Positions 1-10,121 are shown, numbered from the stretch's first letter. The stretch: DNA of 63,341 nt from CAZPDM01 sp964585305 (GCA_964585305.1 CAZPDM010000015.1:1-63341), one strand, 5' to 3'. A program made the numbers and translations. Notes: generated by a model not told the origin, from the sequence alone.

Positions 1-3000
1 AGCAAGCCAGGATAATGCTTTGGGGATGAGTTCATGATGAGGAGCAATTGCAATAAAACTTCGTGTTATGATAGCTGTTACTTCAACTGAATTTGTGTAC
101 CATCGATAGTCTTGCTTTTCTCCCCAATAAATGCCATCAGAATCAGATTTTGCTTTCGCTGCAATGTCTTTTAGAATTTGCTCAGCTTCTTCCGGATGAT
201 TTTTATACAAAGAGAGTGCCAAAAGTGCCATAGTGTAAGGACTTGCCTGGCTTCTTTCTTGTGTATCAAAAAGTTCTTCCAACGTTGATTGAGGAACATC
301 TTCTATTATGCTTAACGCATAACAAATATAAGCCATAGCTGCATATTTGTCAAAGTTTTCGCCAATGATATATTTATTACTCCAAGAAGATGAAAGCAAA
401 TTTTTCAAGCATTGTGTTGCTTTGCTAAGTTTTTCCTTTTCTACATTGTATCCTAATTTCTGGCAACGAGCTAACCCAGAGAAAACATAAGCAGTGATCA
501 TCGGATCAGATTGGTCGGCTTCCCACCAACCCCATCCGCCATCTTCCTGTTGCAATTCATAAAGGCGTTTGAGTCCTGCTGCAATATTTTTATCTAATTC
601 TTTTAGATCGATAGCATTTTCACCTAATTGAGCTTGTATAATTTGTTTTGCAACTAAATTAGGCATGAAACGAGACATAGTTTGTTCGACACAACCATAA
701 GGATAACCAACCAGCATTTTTAAACTATCTTGGATCATTGCAACGTAATTGCAATACAAGCGAATGCTTAATTTAGCACTTGCAACAGATTCCGGCAAAA
801 ATAATTCTATGGTTTGTTGCTTTTCTGGAATTAGCAATCCTGAATCAGAATGTACTTGGCGAACTCCATGAGTATATACTGGGATTGTATATTTGGTAGC
901 ATCAGAAAATTTTGAAGTTACTTGTGCGGATAAAATCGCTGCCCCTGGATTGATTGCTTCAATTTGGGCAGTACTACGTAGCCAATTTCCTGTGGCAACT
1001 TTTTGAGTAATATTTACAGGTACAGCTTGTAAATTTCTGGAAAATTGGGTGGATAATTTTAGTTCTTGCGTATTTCCTGTGGCGTTGCAAGCAGCTAATT
1101 CCCATTGTAACTGATCGCGACAAATTAAAAATTCCGGATGATTGACTAACAGATATACAGGCATTCGAGAAGAGATATTACTTGTTGTTTCTCCTACACG
1201 TGTGTTGGAATCAACTGTTTTTACTGTGATTTGCCAATCTGTTAAGTTATCTGGAATAGTAAATTTAACTTCAGCTTCACCTTGTAGATTGGTTTGTATA
1301 ATTGCAAACCATGCTGCAGTGCTTTGGAATAAACTGCGCTCTAAGACATTTTGTTCATCACCACTAGAATCGGACTTTTCTTTAGACTTTTTAGAAGGTT
1401 CCATTGCTGGAGTAGATGGTTCTGGTCGTGATTCTACAGAACGGGAAGGAGCTTCATTTGCTGGTATTGATTCTGGAGTAGGTGCTGAATCTTCAGCCAT
1501 AAGACGCGTTGGAGATGGTCTGGGACGTTCAGCTTCTTCACGAGCCATTTCTTCTTCCATCGGTGCTTCTGTTTCTGCTGCTCCTGCAGTTGCGTGGCCT
1601 TCATATCTATCTTCATCATCTGCAATATGTGATACGGATTTTCCTTTACTTACCAATTGCTTTTCGACAATAATATTTAAACGCTCCGAATATTTAGCAT
1701 GATCATAGGATAGCATTTGGATTGAAGATGAGCTGGCGACATTTTTTCGTTGCAGTGGATAGAAAAATAAAGCCAGTGGAGCATTGCTATCAGAAGCGAG
1801 TGCATAAATAGCACTATCGACAATGCTGATACTTAAATTTGTGGATACGGGTTGGTCATGATCATCACGAGCTTTTATTTTTAGGATAACTTGCTCGCGA
1901 GGTTTATAAGTAGATTTATCTGAGGTGATTTCAAGTTTAAGCATTTTATTGATAGGAGGAACTTGAATACTTTGAACACATTCCATAAAACCATTTTCGG
2001 CAATTGCACTTATTCTAAAATATACATTCGGAACCATATCTGAAGCAATAGGAATACTTAGCATAAGAGCATTGCTGCTGAATGCTTGCACCTGATACAT
2101 AAGCAGATTTGCACTTTCCCAAGTAATAAGAGGGCTAATATTAGAGGTAGGCAAAATTACTAATACTTTAGCAGTTTCTCCAATTGAATAAGCATTCTTA
2201 TCTAAAATAACACGAATCATATCGCCGCTATATAATAAAGGTTCATTGCTTTGGCTGGCCCAGACATTTTTATTCAATGATAGTGTTTTTCCGCGACGAT
2301 CTTTTGCGGTAAGAGTAATTTCAATTTCTCCAGCCATTGTCGCAGGGTATTCTAATGTTGCATTGCCCTTGTCATCAGTTTTTCCTTGTAGAACAGTGAT
2401 ACTTTGACTGGGAACATCTGGTAATTCTTGACGCATCCAGGGACTTCCAGCACTACCACCTTTAGGATATTGACGACCTTTGCGAACCAGTTCAATACTA
2501 AAAGACTGTGCAATAGGCTTGTTCTGTAAATCTACAGCTTTAACAATAATTTGGATTTGCTCTTCGAGACTATAAAGGTGTTTATTAGTTTTAATGTCAA
2601 ATCGGACATCTGTTGGCATGACTTTTACACTTGCAGAGCCTACTCCAACATTGCGACTTTTATCTGTAATGACTGCTTGTAAACGATAGTAATGGCTTTC
2701 TTCACTTGAAAGACTTGTAAATTTTACTTTTGCTACGCCATTTTTTAACTCTAATCGTTCTTCTTTGAGTTGCTTGGATTTAAAAGAACGATATTCGCTT
2801 TGAGAATAGAAACTTTCCAAGCCAACTTTTTCAAATAAAGGTTGATCAAAACGACTTTGAGATAGTTGTATTTTTACATTTCCTTCTAAAACTGGGGCAC
2901 CAGAAAAATAAGTTGCGGAGATCTCAAAATTGAGTTCTTCTCCTGCTACTGCTATATTTTTCACAGGTTTTACGCTGACTTGAAATTGAGGTTTTGTAAA

Positions 3001-4029
3001 TTGTTGTACCTGAAATTCAGTTTGAAAGCTCTTTTCATTCCATTTTACAGCGATCTGACATTGTCCCATACTAAGATTTTTTTGCAAAGGAAAAGTGCCT
3101 TCAAAAGTTCCTTCAGAATGAACGTTACATTCTCCAGTAAAGATTGTATTATTTTGAGCATCTGTTACAATGTAATCGAGTTTTTTTTCAAGAATTTTGG
3201 GGATGATGTAATCTCCATTTTGCCATTCGCGTAAAATACCTTTGAAATTAACAGTTTCTTCAGGCAAATAAAGTGGTCGTTCTGTAAAAATATATCCTTT
3301 ATATCCAGATACCAATGCAGGAAAAAAGAAAGGATCATCGCATGTGAAATCCGATCCATTTTGAGCAAATATTTGGATTTGCGGGCTATATTTAAGATTT
3401 TGAAATATGGCTATTCCTTGTTCGTTGCTTATTTTTTGTTCTAATAATTTTCCTTTTAAAAATATAGAAACTTTAGTATTAGAATAGGGATGTCCAGTTG
3501 TTCTATGAACGGTATAAACCAGTGTTTGGTTATTTGCTCGGCGAACGATCATTGCTAAGTCAGAAATTGCAGAAAGTGCATAAGCAATATAATTTTCTTT
3601 AACAGTTTCTACAAGATATACGCCCGAATCTTTTATATTGAAATTTATAAAAGCATAACCAGTTTCATTTCGAGTTAATTCTTTGATTTCCTGCATTCCA
3701 ACATAACTAAAATTAAGTTGCTCAGCAGGAATATTCGCCGCATTTCCTAAAATTTGGGGCTTGTTATTTTCTTTGCTAGTTGCGATTGCCTGATTCAGTT
3801 CTTCCCTAATAGGAGTATTTTCAAGCACAATTTTATGAATGTTATCTTGTTTTGTCAAGAAATTTACAGGATCATGAATACGAAATATTGTGCAGTTTAA
3901 AGGAAAACTACTTGCTTGGATTTGTAGTTTAAGAGCATTTTCCGGCATTTGAACTGTGTCTTGCTTAACATAAAATGGTGCTTGTGCAAGAAGAGGTAGT
4001 ACGAAGAAAAGAAGCAAAAGAATACGCAT
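1..4029 (-). CDS. Alpha-2-macroglobulin family protein with thioester, C-terminus beyond left edge
   Basis: The frame is open from the ATG at 4029 to the window edge, so at least 1343 residues are present and the C-terminus is missing. An AGGGGA Shine-Dalgarno site precedes the ATG. Residues 1-16 form a signal peptide (MRILLLLFFVLPLLAQA). The thioester motif YPYGCVEQ lies at residues 1109-1116 with Cys1113 and Gln1116, which is diagnostic for bacterial alpha-2-macroglobulins that trap attacking proteases covalently at the cell surface. The region after it, at the window edge, resembles the helical thioester-domain repeats. Residues ~800-885 are an acidic, Glu/Pro/Ser-rich insert that may act as bait region; that role is inference. 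There is no lipobox, so it is probably periplasmic or secreted. The usual partner, penicillin-binding protein 1C, is not seen; the neighbours are proteases instead. Confidence 0.93.
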   Translation of the reverse strand, partial: MRILLLLFFVLPLLAQAPFYVKQDTVQMPENALKLQIQASSFPLNCTIFRIHDPVNFLTKQDNIHKIVLENTPIREELNQAIATSKENNKPQILGNAANIPAEQLNFSYVGMQEIKELTRNETGYAFINFNIKDSGVYLVETVKENYIAYALSAISDLAMIVRRANNQTLVYTVHRTTGHPYSNTKVSIFLKGKLLEQKISNEQGIAIFQNLKYSPQIQIFAQNGSDFTCDDPFFFPALVSGYKGYIFTERPLYLPEETVNFKGILREWQNGDYIIPKILEKKLDYIVTDAQNNTIFTGECNVHSEGTFEGTFPLQKNLSMGQCQIAVKWNEKSFQTEFQVQQFTKPQFQVSVKPVKNIAVAGEELNFEISATYFSGAPVLEGNVKIQLSQSRFDQPLFEKVGLESFYSQSEYRSFKSKQLKEERLELKNGVAKVKFTSLSSEESHYYRLQAVITDKSRNVGVGSASVKVMPTDVRFDIKTNKHLYSLEEQIQIIVKAVDLQNKPIAQSFSIELVRKGRQYPKGGSAGSPWMRQELPDVPSQSITVLQGKTDDKGNATLEYPATMAGEIEITLTAKDRRGKTLSLNKNVWASQSNEPLLYSGDMIRVILDKNAYSIGETAKVLVILPTSNISPLITWESANLLMYQVQAFSSNALMLSIPIASDMVPNVYFRISAIAENGFMECVQSIQVPPINKMLKLEITSDKSTYKPREQVILKIKARDDHDQPVSTNLSISIVDSAIYALASDSNAPLALFFYPLQRKNVASSSSIQMLSYDHAKYSERLNIIVEKQLVSKGKSVSHIADDEDRYEGHATAGAAETEAPMEEEMAREEAERPRPSPTRLMAEDSAPTPESIPANEAPSRSVESRPEPSTPAMEPSKKSKEKSDSSGDEQNVLERSLFQSTAAWFAIIQTNLQGEAEVKFTIPDNLTDWQITVKTVDSNTRVGETTSNISSRMPVYLLVNHPEFLICRDQLQWELAACNATGNTQELKLSTQFSRNLQAVPVNITQKVATGNWLRSTAQIEAINPGAAILSAQVTSKFSDATKYTIPVYTHGVRQVHSDSGLLIPEKQQTIELFLPESVASAKLSIRLYCNYVAMIQDSLKMLVGYPYGCVEQTMSRFMPNLVAKQIIQAQLGENAIDLKELDKNIAAGLKRLYELQQEDGGWGWWEADQSDPMITAYVFSGLARCQKLGYNVEKEKLSKATQCLKNLLSSSWSNKYIIGENFDKYAAMAYICYALSIIEDVPQSTLEELFDTQERSQASPYTMALLALSLYKNHPEEAEQILKDIAAKAKSDSDGIYWGEKQDYRWYTNSVEVTAIITRSFIAIAPHHELIPKALSWLA

Positions 4030-4152
4030 TATTTATCCCCTAAAAAAATAAAAATAAGGCAGATTTTTACATATTTTTAGCAAGAGAAAGAGAATAATTT
4101 TTCTTAGATTATTTGTCGTTTTTTCTAAAAAAAAGTTTCCAAAATATTATTT

Positions 4153-4199
4153 TTCTAAAAAATAGTGTTATCATCAAAAAATGATAACACTATTTTTTT
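4153..4199. terminator. Intrinsic terminator between the FHA gene and the macroglobulin gene
   Basis: A perfect 14-bp stem (4161-4174 with 4181-4194, loop CAAAAA) is flanked by A/T runs on both sides. It lies just past the stop codon of the minus-strand FHA gene. On the minus strand the stem is followed by TTTTTTAG. Confidence 0.85.
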
Positions 4200-4207
4200 C
4201 AAGCCTG

Positions 4208-7200
4208 TTAATTTAGAGAGCAAATATACTCAATCCAATCTGCTTCCAATTTTGCCAATTCATCTTTAAATACTTCTTCAAAGGCTTCATGTTCTTTGCC
4301 ATAGAAATCGCCATTATTCATTTGTTTAACGAACTTTTGGAACTTAGTTCGATATTTTTCTTCAATCGTTCGGTGTAAATAATAGAATAACCCCCAAGAT
4401 TGAGCATAAAAAATGGCTGATTTTTCAGGATCATTAGCAACAAGCTCTAGCCCGTTTTCTTTGAGAAATTCTGCTAAAGGAATATATTGTTTATTTCGAA
4501 ATTTATCTTGCAGCCACGATAAACGGCTGGGAACTTTACTGTGGACAATCAAGCTTTCTCCATCCCAATCAAAACCTTCAAATTGTGTTGCAAGAGCTTC
4601 TGCATACCATGAAGGCGCACGTAGTCTAGGGCAAGAATTAAATTGGTATAAATGTGCTCCTTCATGAATAAGAGGTTCTAAAATACTGCGAATATTTTTA
4701 GGATCGCGTAGCCAGGCAACTCCAGTATTTGTTAGGCTATTTGCAAATCCACCAGCTCTTAGTTGAGCAACATTATTAAATTTAAGACAATAATTTCGAT
4801 AATCTTCATAAGTCCTGAAAGCAAATATTTTCATCCGTTTTTCGCAAGGACGGCCAAAAATATTTTTATATTCTTTGCACGCTGCTTCCATAAATTTTCC
4901 AAGTTCTTTGATAAAATCTTCGCTAATATTCGTTTTAATGCTATAGTTTGTTGTTTCTAATTCCCAGGCATTATCCCAATTGTTGCGAAGTTTTTCTAAT
5001 TCATCTTTGCTATACCATTTTTCCTGGTACTTTATGTAGCCTTTTTCTAAGAGATCTTTTTCTTGCTGTGTAATCCACTTATTATCATGTTTGATTTTTC
5101 CTTGGCTGAGTTGAGTTTTTTCTTCTGGTGTTACCCATTGTCCTTGGTATCTAACTAAGCCCTTTCTTCTTTGATCGGCCTCATTTTTGCTAATAAGTTG
5201 ATCTTGATAAGGAACAAAACCACCTTCAGGAATATCAATGCCAAGTTTTTTGCTAAGATAACTATCAATTTCAGGTTTTTTTTGAGGTTTGTCTCGAATA
5301 ACGCTAATAAAACAACGGTTTCCCTCAGTAAAAAGATCGTGTTCAAAACTAAAGACACCTAAACAAAATAGTTCTTCTGTTCCTAATTTCATTCTCTTAA
5401 AAAAAGTATACATTTGCTGAGGTTTGAGTTCATACCAATGGTGTCGTATTTCTCCTTTGGGAAGTTTGATCTTGAACTGTTCATTATTTGCCCATGCAAT
5501 TTGACCAGATAAGGTAGGACTAAATTCAATGCGATCATCTTGTAATTGTTTTTGGTTTATATCTATAATAAGTCTATTGAATAATTTTGACATAGGACGT
5601 ATCTGACTGATACGATATTGCACTTTTTCTTTTATTTCCGGGCATTCCAGTTGGTTATAATAGATAATAAATTTTTCTAAGGCATTAGGATAATCATAAA
5701 CACGTGTAAGACTGTCAATATAGTCATAATGCAACTGAAATTCAGCATGTTCACGTTGATATTTTTGACTTTGAGTATCTTTACTTTTTTCACGTTCTTT
5801 TAAGATAAAGTCTTTTTCAAGAGATTGTTTTTGTGTAAGTAATGCTTGTTGTTGCTGCTTTTGCCATTTTCTAAATTCTGCAGCATCAACAAATCTTCCT
5901 TCAAAAACAATTAACCCTTCTGGCGGCATTTTTTGCTGAGTGATATGACAATAAAATTCTGCTAGCTTTTTCTGCTCTGGAGCATTTTTTTCTTGTTGCC
6001 AGGCAGCAATTAAATATTGTTCTACTTTTCTATAAAGGTTATGACGAACCATCCATAGTGCGCATATTTCAGGTCGCATTTGACAAAAATTTGTTTGCTC
6101 TAATATTTCACAAAATTGTGAAGGAGCAAGTTCTTGCCAAGTAATATTTTGATTAGCCTCTCCATCAATTTCTAAGTAGATTTCTTTTTCGTTTACTTTT
6201 TTATTTTGCAAAATTGCAATTTTTAGAAGTAGTTGGCCTGGTTTAGAAATATCAATGATAATATTTTTTTCATATTTTTGTATGGTATCGATCAATTTTT
6301 TAAATTCAATAGTCTCTTCCTGTATCTGCTTTTGCCAATTATCTAAGTATTTAAAGTTTTCTTTTATTGATAATTTCTTCCTGTAGTTTTCTACAACTTC
6401 TATTGCAGCAGTATAATTTTGATAAAGGATATGTTCTTGTATGAGATTACGACATTCTTCCAATAATTTATAGTCATCCCCGGGATTATTATTTACAGAT
6501 GATATATTTTCTGCAGGAGTACTATTTGGAGTGTTGTTGTTAGGGAAACTACCTTTATTGTTAGATAAAATTTCTTTTGGAAATTCTGTAGGAACATTTT
6601 GAGAGGAACTATTAGCCTCTATGATATTTTTCTCAGTATTGATATTATCTGTTTGCTCAATAATATTTTTTTCTATCGGCTTAGAAGGATTTGATGTTAA
6701 AACAGGAATCAAAGCCATTAGAATTAGACTAATTCCTATTGCTACAGTAGTAAAGTATGATAAAAATTTTGATGAGGACTTTCGAGAAGGTGTTAATATA
6801 GGTATTGGCCGCTGATAGGGTAAATTGTTATCACAGAAAACAAAAGTTTGTGAACCTATTTGTATTTGGCAACTATGATACAATAAGGCTGCTGAGGTAA
6901 CTGTTAGCCCATTAAAAAATGTTCCATTTTTACTTTGAAGATCCTTCAAAATATATTTTCCATCTTTATATTCAATGGAAGCATGTTGCTTAGAAACGCC
7001 ATTTTCTTCTAAAGGAATATCGCAGGAAGATTGACGTCCAATTTTTAAAATTCTTGAAGGAGAAAGGAAAATTTTTTCGCCGTCTTGTTTTCCTCCTAAA
7101 AACATCAAATAGAATCGTTCTGTTTCAGGGTATAAGAATATCAATGTTTGTTTGCCAATTTTAATTTCATCACGATGTTTTAGACATGCTGTTTGAACAT

Positions 7201-7678
7201 TTTTACCTGATAAAATAACACCATTGCAACTTCCTAAATCTTTAATCCAATATTTTCCTTCCTCAGAATAAATATCCGCATGATGAGCTGAGACAGATGG
7301 AAGTGGAATAGATAAATCATTGCTAGAAGTTCTTCCAATATGAAAAGGAAGGGATGTAATTAGAACTGTTTTTTTAGTTTCAGAAATAAATAATTTGGGA
7401 AGATTGTCGTGAGTTGATTCTAAATGATCTGTATTTTCTGGATCAATAAATTTCGTGGTTTCAGGAGCAATTTCATCTTCTATTTCTGCCTCTTGGGCAT
7501 CTTCATTTTCCAAAAAATCAGAAGATTCAGCAGGTTGAGCAGAGCGTAAAAAATCTGCTTCAAATATCTTGCGAACAGTTTTTTCTTTGTTGAAAACAAG
7601 TTCTTCTAATGTATCAGAAAGTTTAGATGGGGGAGAATCTGCTTTGTTTTTTAAAGGTTCCATATTGTTATTCATCAT
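4208..7678 (-). CDS. Double-FHA, single-pass membrane protein with metalloprotease-like C-terminal domain
   Basis: 1156 residues. Two FHA domains lie at about residues 95-180 and 188-280, each with the GR..S and (S)xxH signatures that read phosphothreonine. A transmembrane helix follows at ~308-328, putting the FHA domains in the cytoplasm and the rest outside. The middle is Gln/Glu-rich and helical, with three short degenerate repeats of the form KYQ-W-(S/T)-EE. The C-terminus has HEGAH (residues 1005-1009) and WYAEALATQFEG (Glu1027), the HExxH plus downstream Glu arrangement of gluzincin / peptidase-MA-like domains. The start at 7678 has GAGGAA seven bases upstream and overlaps the rhomboid stop by 11 bp, so translation is probably coupled. 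Protease activity is inferred from the motif only. Confidence 0.88.
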   Translation of the reverse strand: MMNNNMEPLKNKADSPPSKLSDTLEELVFNKEKTVRKIFEADFLRSAQPAESSDFLENEDAQEAEIEDEIAPETTKFIDPENTDHLESTHDNLPKLFISETKKTVLITSLPFHIGRTSSNDLSIPLPSVSAHHADIYSEEGKYWIKDLGSCNGVILSGKNVQTACLKHRDEIKIGKQTLIFLYPETERFYLMFLGGKQDGEKIFLSPSRILKIGRQSSCDIPLEENGVSKQHASIEYKDGKYILKDLQSKNGTFFNGLTVTSAALLYHSCQIQIGSQTFVFCDNNLPYQRPIPILTPSRKSSSKFLSYFTTVAIGISLILMALIPVLTSNPSKPIEKNIIEQTDNINTEKNIIEANSSSQNVPTEFPKEILSNNKGSFPNNNTPNSTPAENISSVNNNPGDDYKLLEECRNLIQEHILYQNYTAAIEVVENYRKKLSIKENFKYLDNWQKQIQEETIEFKKLIDTIQKYEKNIIIDISKPGQLLLKIAILQNKKVNEKEIYLEIDGEANQNITWQELAPSQFCEILEQTNFCQMRPEICALWMVRHNLYRKVEQYLIAAWQQEKNAPEQKKLAEFYCHITQQKMPPEGLIVFEGRFVDAAEFRKWQKQQQQALLTQKQSLEKDFILKEREKSKDTQSQKYQREHAEFQLHYDYIDSLTRVYDYPNALEKFIIYYNQLECPEIKEKVQYRISQIRPMSKLFNRLIIDINQKQLQDDRIEFSPTLSGQIAWANNEQFKIKLPKGEIRHHWYELKPQQMYTFFKRMKLGTEELFCLGVFSFEHDLFTEGNRCFISVIRDKPQKKPEIDSYLSKKLGIDIPEGGFVPYQDQLISKNEADQRRKGLVRYQGQWVTPEEKTQLSQGKIKHDNKWITQQEKDLLEKGYIKYQEKWYSKDELEKLRNNWDNAWELETTNYSIKTNISEDFIKELGKFMEAACKEYKNIFGRPCEKRMKIFAFRTYEDYRNYCLKFNNVAQLRAGGFANSLTNTGVAWLRDPKNIRSILEPLIHEGAHLYQFNSCPRLRAPSWYAEALATQFEGFDWDGESLIVHSKVPSRLSWLQDKFRNKQYIPLAEFLKENGLELVANDPEKSAIFYAQSWGLFYYLHRTIEEKYRTKFQKFVKQMNNGDFYGKEHEAFEEVFKDELAKLEADWIEYICSLN

Positions 7679-8522
7679 CGTTTAATTCCTCACGATAATT
7701 TTGACTTGCTTTCTTTAAAAAGATACGTTCTTCTTCAGTTAAGGAAGATAATCCTTCTTTATGTATCTTTTCTAAAAGCCAATCTGTTTTCATTCGTATC
7801 TTTGAATATTTCTCAAACTGTTCTCTTTTATATTCTTCTTGAAGATTTTGTTTCCAATTTGTAAATTTGCTGGAAATAAATTGATAAATTGGATTACTTA
7901 AACGATAATATAAATAGCCAAATAAAGCTCCTCCCAAATGCCCTGTAGCTGCAATTCCTCCATACGGCATAAGAACGATATACAAATCTATGGCAATTAA
8001 AAACCAAACTAATTTGCTTAATTTTACTGGAAATAAAAAATATATATATACAACTGCATTAGGAAGTAAACACGCGGAGATAACTAGTACTCCCATAATT
8101 GCTCCCGAAGCTCCTATAGCATATCCCCATGGGCTACTTAAAAAGTATTGAGTTGTACAGAATGATAAAGAAGAAAATATAGCGCATAAAAAATAGAATT
8201 GTAAAAACCGTTTTGTGCCATAATGACGTTCTACTACATTTCCAAAGAAATATAATGTCAACAAATTAAAAAAGATATGAAAAATACTATTAACATCATG
8301 CAAAAAAGCACATGTTACTAATTGCCATAACCAAAATTTTTCAAAAACATCTATTGGATGCAATCCTAGATAAACATTCATAATGTTATAACGCATGCCT
8401 GGAATAAGCGAAGCAATTATTTGAAGACCAAATGCAATTAAATTAGTAATAATTAGGAACTTAACACCTTTTGTCCAATAATATGAAAAAGGAGAGCTAG
8501 AATAGTTTGAATAATAACTCAT
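7668..8522 (-). CDS. Rhomboid family intramembrane serine protease
   Basis: 284 residues with about six hydrophobic segments. The catalytic GASGAIMG motif puts the nucleophile at Ser139, the catalytic His is His195 in ATGHLGGALFGYLYYR, and Asn86 in FHIFFNLLTLYFFG is the conserved oxyanion-side residue. Rhomboids cut single-pass membrane proteins within or near the membrane. The first gene of a two-gene unit: its stop overlaps the start of the FHA membrane protein, which is an obvious candidate substrate or partner (inference). A consensus promoter on the minus strand lies ~105 bases upstream. The ~70-residue C-terminal tail is charged and cytoplasmic-looking. Confidence 0.94.
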   Translation of the reverse strand: MSYYSNYSSSPFSYYWTKGVKFLIITNLIAFGLQIIASLIPGMRYNIMNVYLGLHPIDVFEKFWLWQLVTCAFLHDVNSIFHIFFNLLTLYFFGNVVERHYGTKRFLQFYFLCAIFSSLSFCTTQYFLSSPWGYAIGASGAIMGVLVISACLLPNAVVYIYFLFPVKLSKLVWFLIAIDLYIVLMPYGGIAATGHLGGALFGYLYYRLSNPIYQFISSKFTNWKQNLQEEYKREQFEKYSKIRMKTDWLLEKIHKEGLSSLTEEERIFLKKASQNYREELNDDE

Positions 8523-8634
8523 ATATATTTTTTTTCCTTATAAATTTCATTTTATGAAAAAAAAAGACATAAGTCTGTCTAAAGTTGGGACGAAAAATTA
8601 ACTTATAAATTTTATTGCAAGCATTTATGACAAA

Positions 8635-8664
8635 ATTATACAATGATATTACCATAATTGTCAA
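8635..8664 (-). promoter_or_regulatory. Sigma-70 type promoter for rhomboid-FHA unit
   Basis: On the minus strand, TTGACA (8664-8659) and TATAAT (8640-8635) are both perfect consensus with an 18-bp spacer. It lies ~110 bases before the rhomboid start codon. Confidence 0.75.
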
Positions 8665-8713
8665 GGTGTGTGCCTAATTATAACTTTTTTTGAAATTTTT
8701 TTAAAAAAAGTTC

Positions 8714-8741
8714 TTGCTTTTATAAAAAGATATGATATAAT
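8714..8741 (+). promoter_or_regulatory. Promoter of the tRNA-Val/tRNA-Ala unit
   Basis: TTGCTT (8714-8719), 16-bp spacer, TATAAT (8736-8741). It is ~75 bases upstream of the first tRNA and divergent from the rhomboid promoter. Confidence 0.7.
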
Positions 8742-8815
8742 AATTCCGTCAAACTACTTTATAGTTTTTTGATGGGAAAATGATTGTTGGTTGGAAAGTT
8801 TTTTTCCCAAAATTT

Positions 8816-8887
8816 GGGCTGTTAACTCAGCGGGAGAGTGCTACTTTCACACGGTAGAAGTCAGAGGTTCAAATCCTCTACAGCCCA
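8816..8887 (+). tRNA. tRNA-Val (anticodon CAC)
   Basis: 72 bases fold into a full cloverleaf: acceptor GGGCTGT/ACAGCCC, D stem ACTC/GAGT, anticodon stem CTACT/GGTAG with loop TTCACAC (anticodon CAC, reading GUG), variable loop AAGTC, T stem AGAGG/CCTCT with TTCAAAT loop, discriminator A. The 3' CCA is not encoded and must be added enzymatically. Confidence 0.95.
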
Positions 8888-8950
8888 TGATAATTCTATT
8901 TTTTCTTTTTTTTTGTGTTTTTTTCTTTTTTTGTTTATACTTTTCTTTAT

Positions 8951-9023
8951 GGGGATGTAGCTCAGCTGGGAGAGCGCTGCTTTCGCACGGCAGAGGTCGG
9001 CGGTTCAAATCCGCTCATCTCCA
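8951..9023 (+). tRNA. tRNA-Ala (anticodon CGC)
   Basis: 73-base cloverleaf: acceptor GGGGATG/CATCTCC, D stem GCTC/GAGC, anticodon stem CTGCT/GGCAG with loop TTCGCAC (anticodon CGC, reading GCG), T stem GGCGG/CCGCT. The acceptor contains the G3:U70 wobble pair, the alanine identity element. CCA is not encoded. It probably shares a transcript with tRNA-Val 63 bases upstream; the T-rich spacer between them holds nothing else recognisable, and no clear terminator is seen in 9024-9179. Confidence 0.96.
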
Positions 9024-9179
9024 CTATATTACGCAACTACCATACCTTGTATTTTCTGTTGATGCTCGGTTGATGCAGAATCTGTTTTGTAAAAAAACGA
9101 ACAACTTAAGATTTCTTTGTGCACCCAATCGTCAGCAGAAAAATTTTATGGTAGTTCTCTTTTTTTTTAGAAAAAATTT

Positions 9180-10121
9180 TTAATTCTCTTTGTCTAAATC
9201 TTTAATAGCAGCAACTAAAGCCTGCGTAAGTTTTGCCATTTTTTTATAATCCAAAGTATCATAAGTATCACTGTAAGTATGATAATTTTTATTACGGTAA
9301 AAGGCTGAATCAGTAACCATCAAGGCTGGGTAGTTAAATTTCCAGAAAGATTCGTGGTCGGAAAGATGGACATCTAACATAGTATCTGGAGTAATGAGTA
9401 TTTGAGTATCAAAAGAGTTGTGTTTTTTGACTAAGTTAAAGAATTTCTTAGTAATCTCAGAGTGTTTATTGATGCTTGTAACAGCAATGAAATTTCCTTC
9501 TTTAGGATAAAGAAGAGAGAGTAAAGGAGTAGGATATTCTTGGATTTCTTCATCCGAATAAAATCCTAGCATTTCTAATCCTATCATAAGTTTAATATTT
9601 GCCTCATTTTTTCTCAGCATCTGAGCATATAAAAAACTTCCCATTGTTTCTGTACGGAAATGAGGAGGTTCTTCTAAAGTAAAAAAAACAAAATATAACG
9701 TATGTTGGTTATGATAGTTCGATAATTCATTAGCCAGTGCAAGTAAAACTGCGACAGCAGAAGTATTATCATCTGCACCAGGTTTATCTTCTACTGTATC
9801 ATAGTGTGCACCGATCAATAAAATTTCTTGTTTTCCACCTGATTTGCTAAAAGATAGATTTTTAAATTCTTTATCCCCTATTTTATAAGTTTGGTGGTTT
9901 GTTTGCAAACTAGTATTTGCTAAACGTTGCTCAATGTATTGTGCTGCTTTACATAATTCTTCATAACGTAAAGAACTATGCGGTCCAATAGTATCACTAA
10001 GCATTTTCACATCATCGAGCAATTGTTTTTCTAACTTTTCCTGTTTTCCATCCAAATTTTGTCCTACCAAAGGTACAAGAATGGAGCAAAATAGAACCAA
10101 CAAATATAAATATACCTTCAA
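9180..10121 (-). CDS. Secreted M28-family zinc peptidase
   Basis: 313 residues. The signal peptide is residues 1-20 (ending LVPLVG). Metal ligands of the M28 family are visible: His106/Asp108 in IGAHYDTV, Asp117/Asp118 in GADDNTSA, the catalytic Glu pair 150-151 in FTLEEP, and later DHESFW and the final His in KNYHTYSDTYDTL. Members are co-catalytic zinc aminopeptidases or glutaminyl cyclase-like enzymes; which of these cannot be told from sequence alone. The start is a TTG at 10121-10119, chosen because AAGGAG sits eight bases upstream and the signal peptide begins there. A palindrome in the divergent region to the next gene may be an operator. Confidence 0.92.
   Translation of the reverse strand: MKVYLYLLVLFCSILVPLVGQNLDGKQEKLEKQLLDDVKMLSDTIGPHSSLRYEELCKAAQYIEQRLANTSLQTNHQTYKIGDKEFKNLSFSKSGGKQEILLIGAHYDTVEDKPGADDNTSAVAVLLALANELSNYHNQHTLYFVFFTLEEPPHFRTETMGSFLYAQMLRKNEANIKLMIGLEMLGFYSDEEIQEYPTPLLSLLYPKEGNFIAVTSINKHSEITKKFFNLVKKHNSFDTQILITPDTMLDVHLSDHESFWKFNYPALMVTDSAFYRNKNYHTYSDTYDTLDYKKMAKLTQALVAAIKDLDKEN

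Noticed and set aside
1142..1702. A 186-codon plus-strand frame, Ser-rich.
   Set aside because: Antisense to the acidic, repetitive insert of the macroglobulin gene; its composition is explained by that region and no Shine-Dalgarno site is present.
8791..9183. A 130-codon plus-strand reading frame across both tRNA genes.
   Set aside because: It translates tRNA sequence and poly-T spacer; no ribosome site and no plausible protein.
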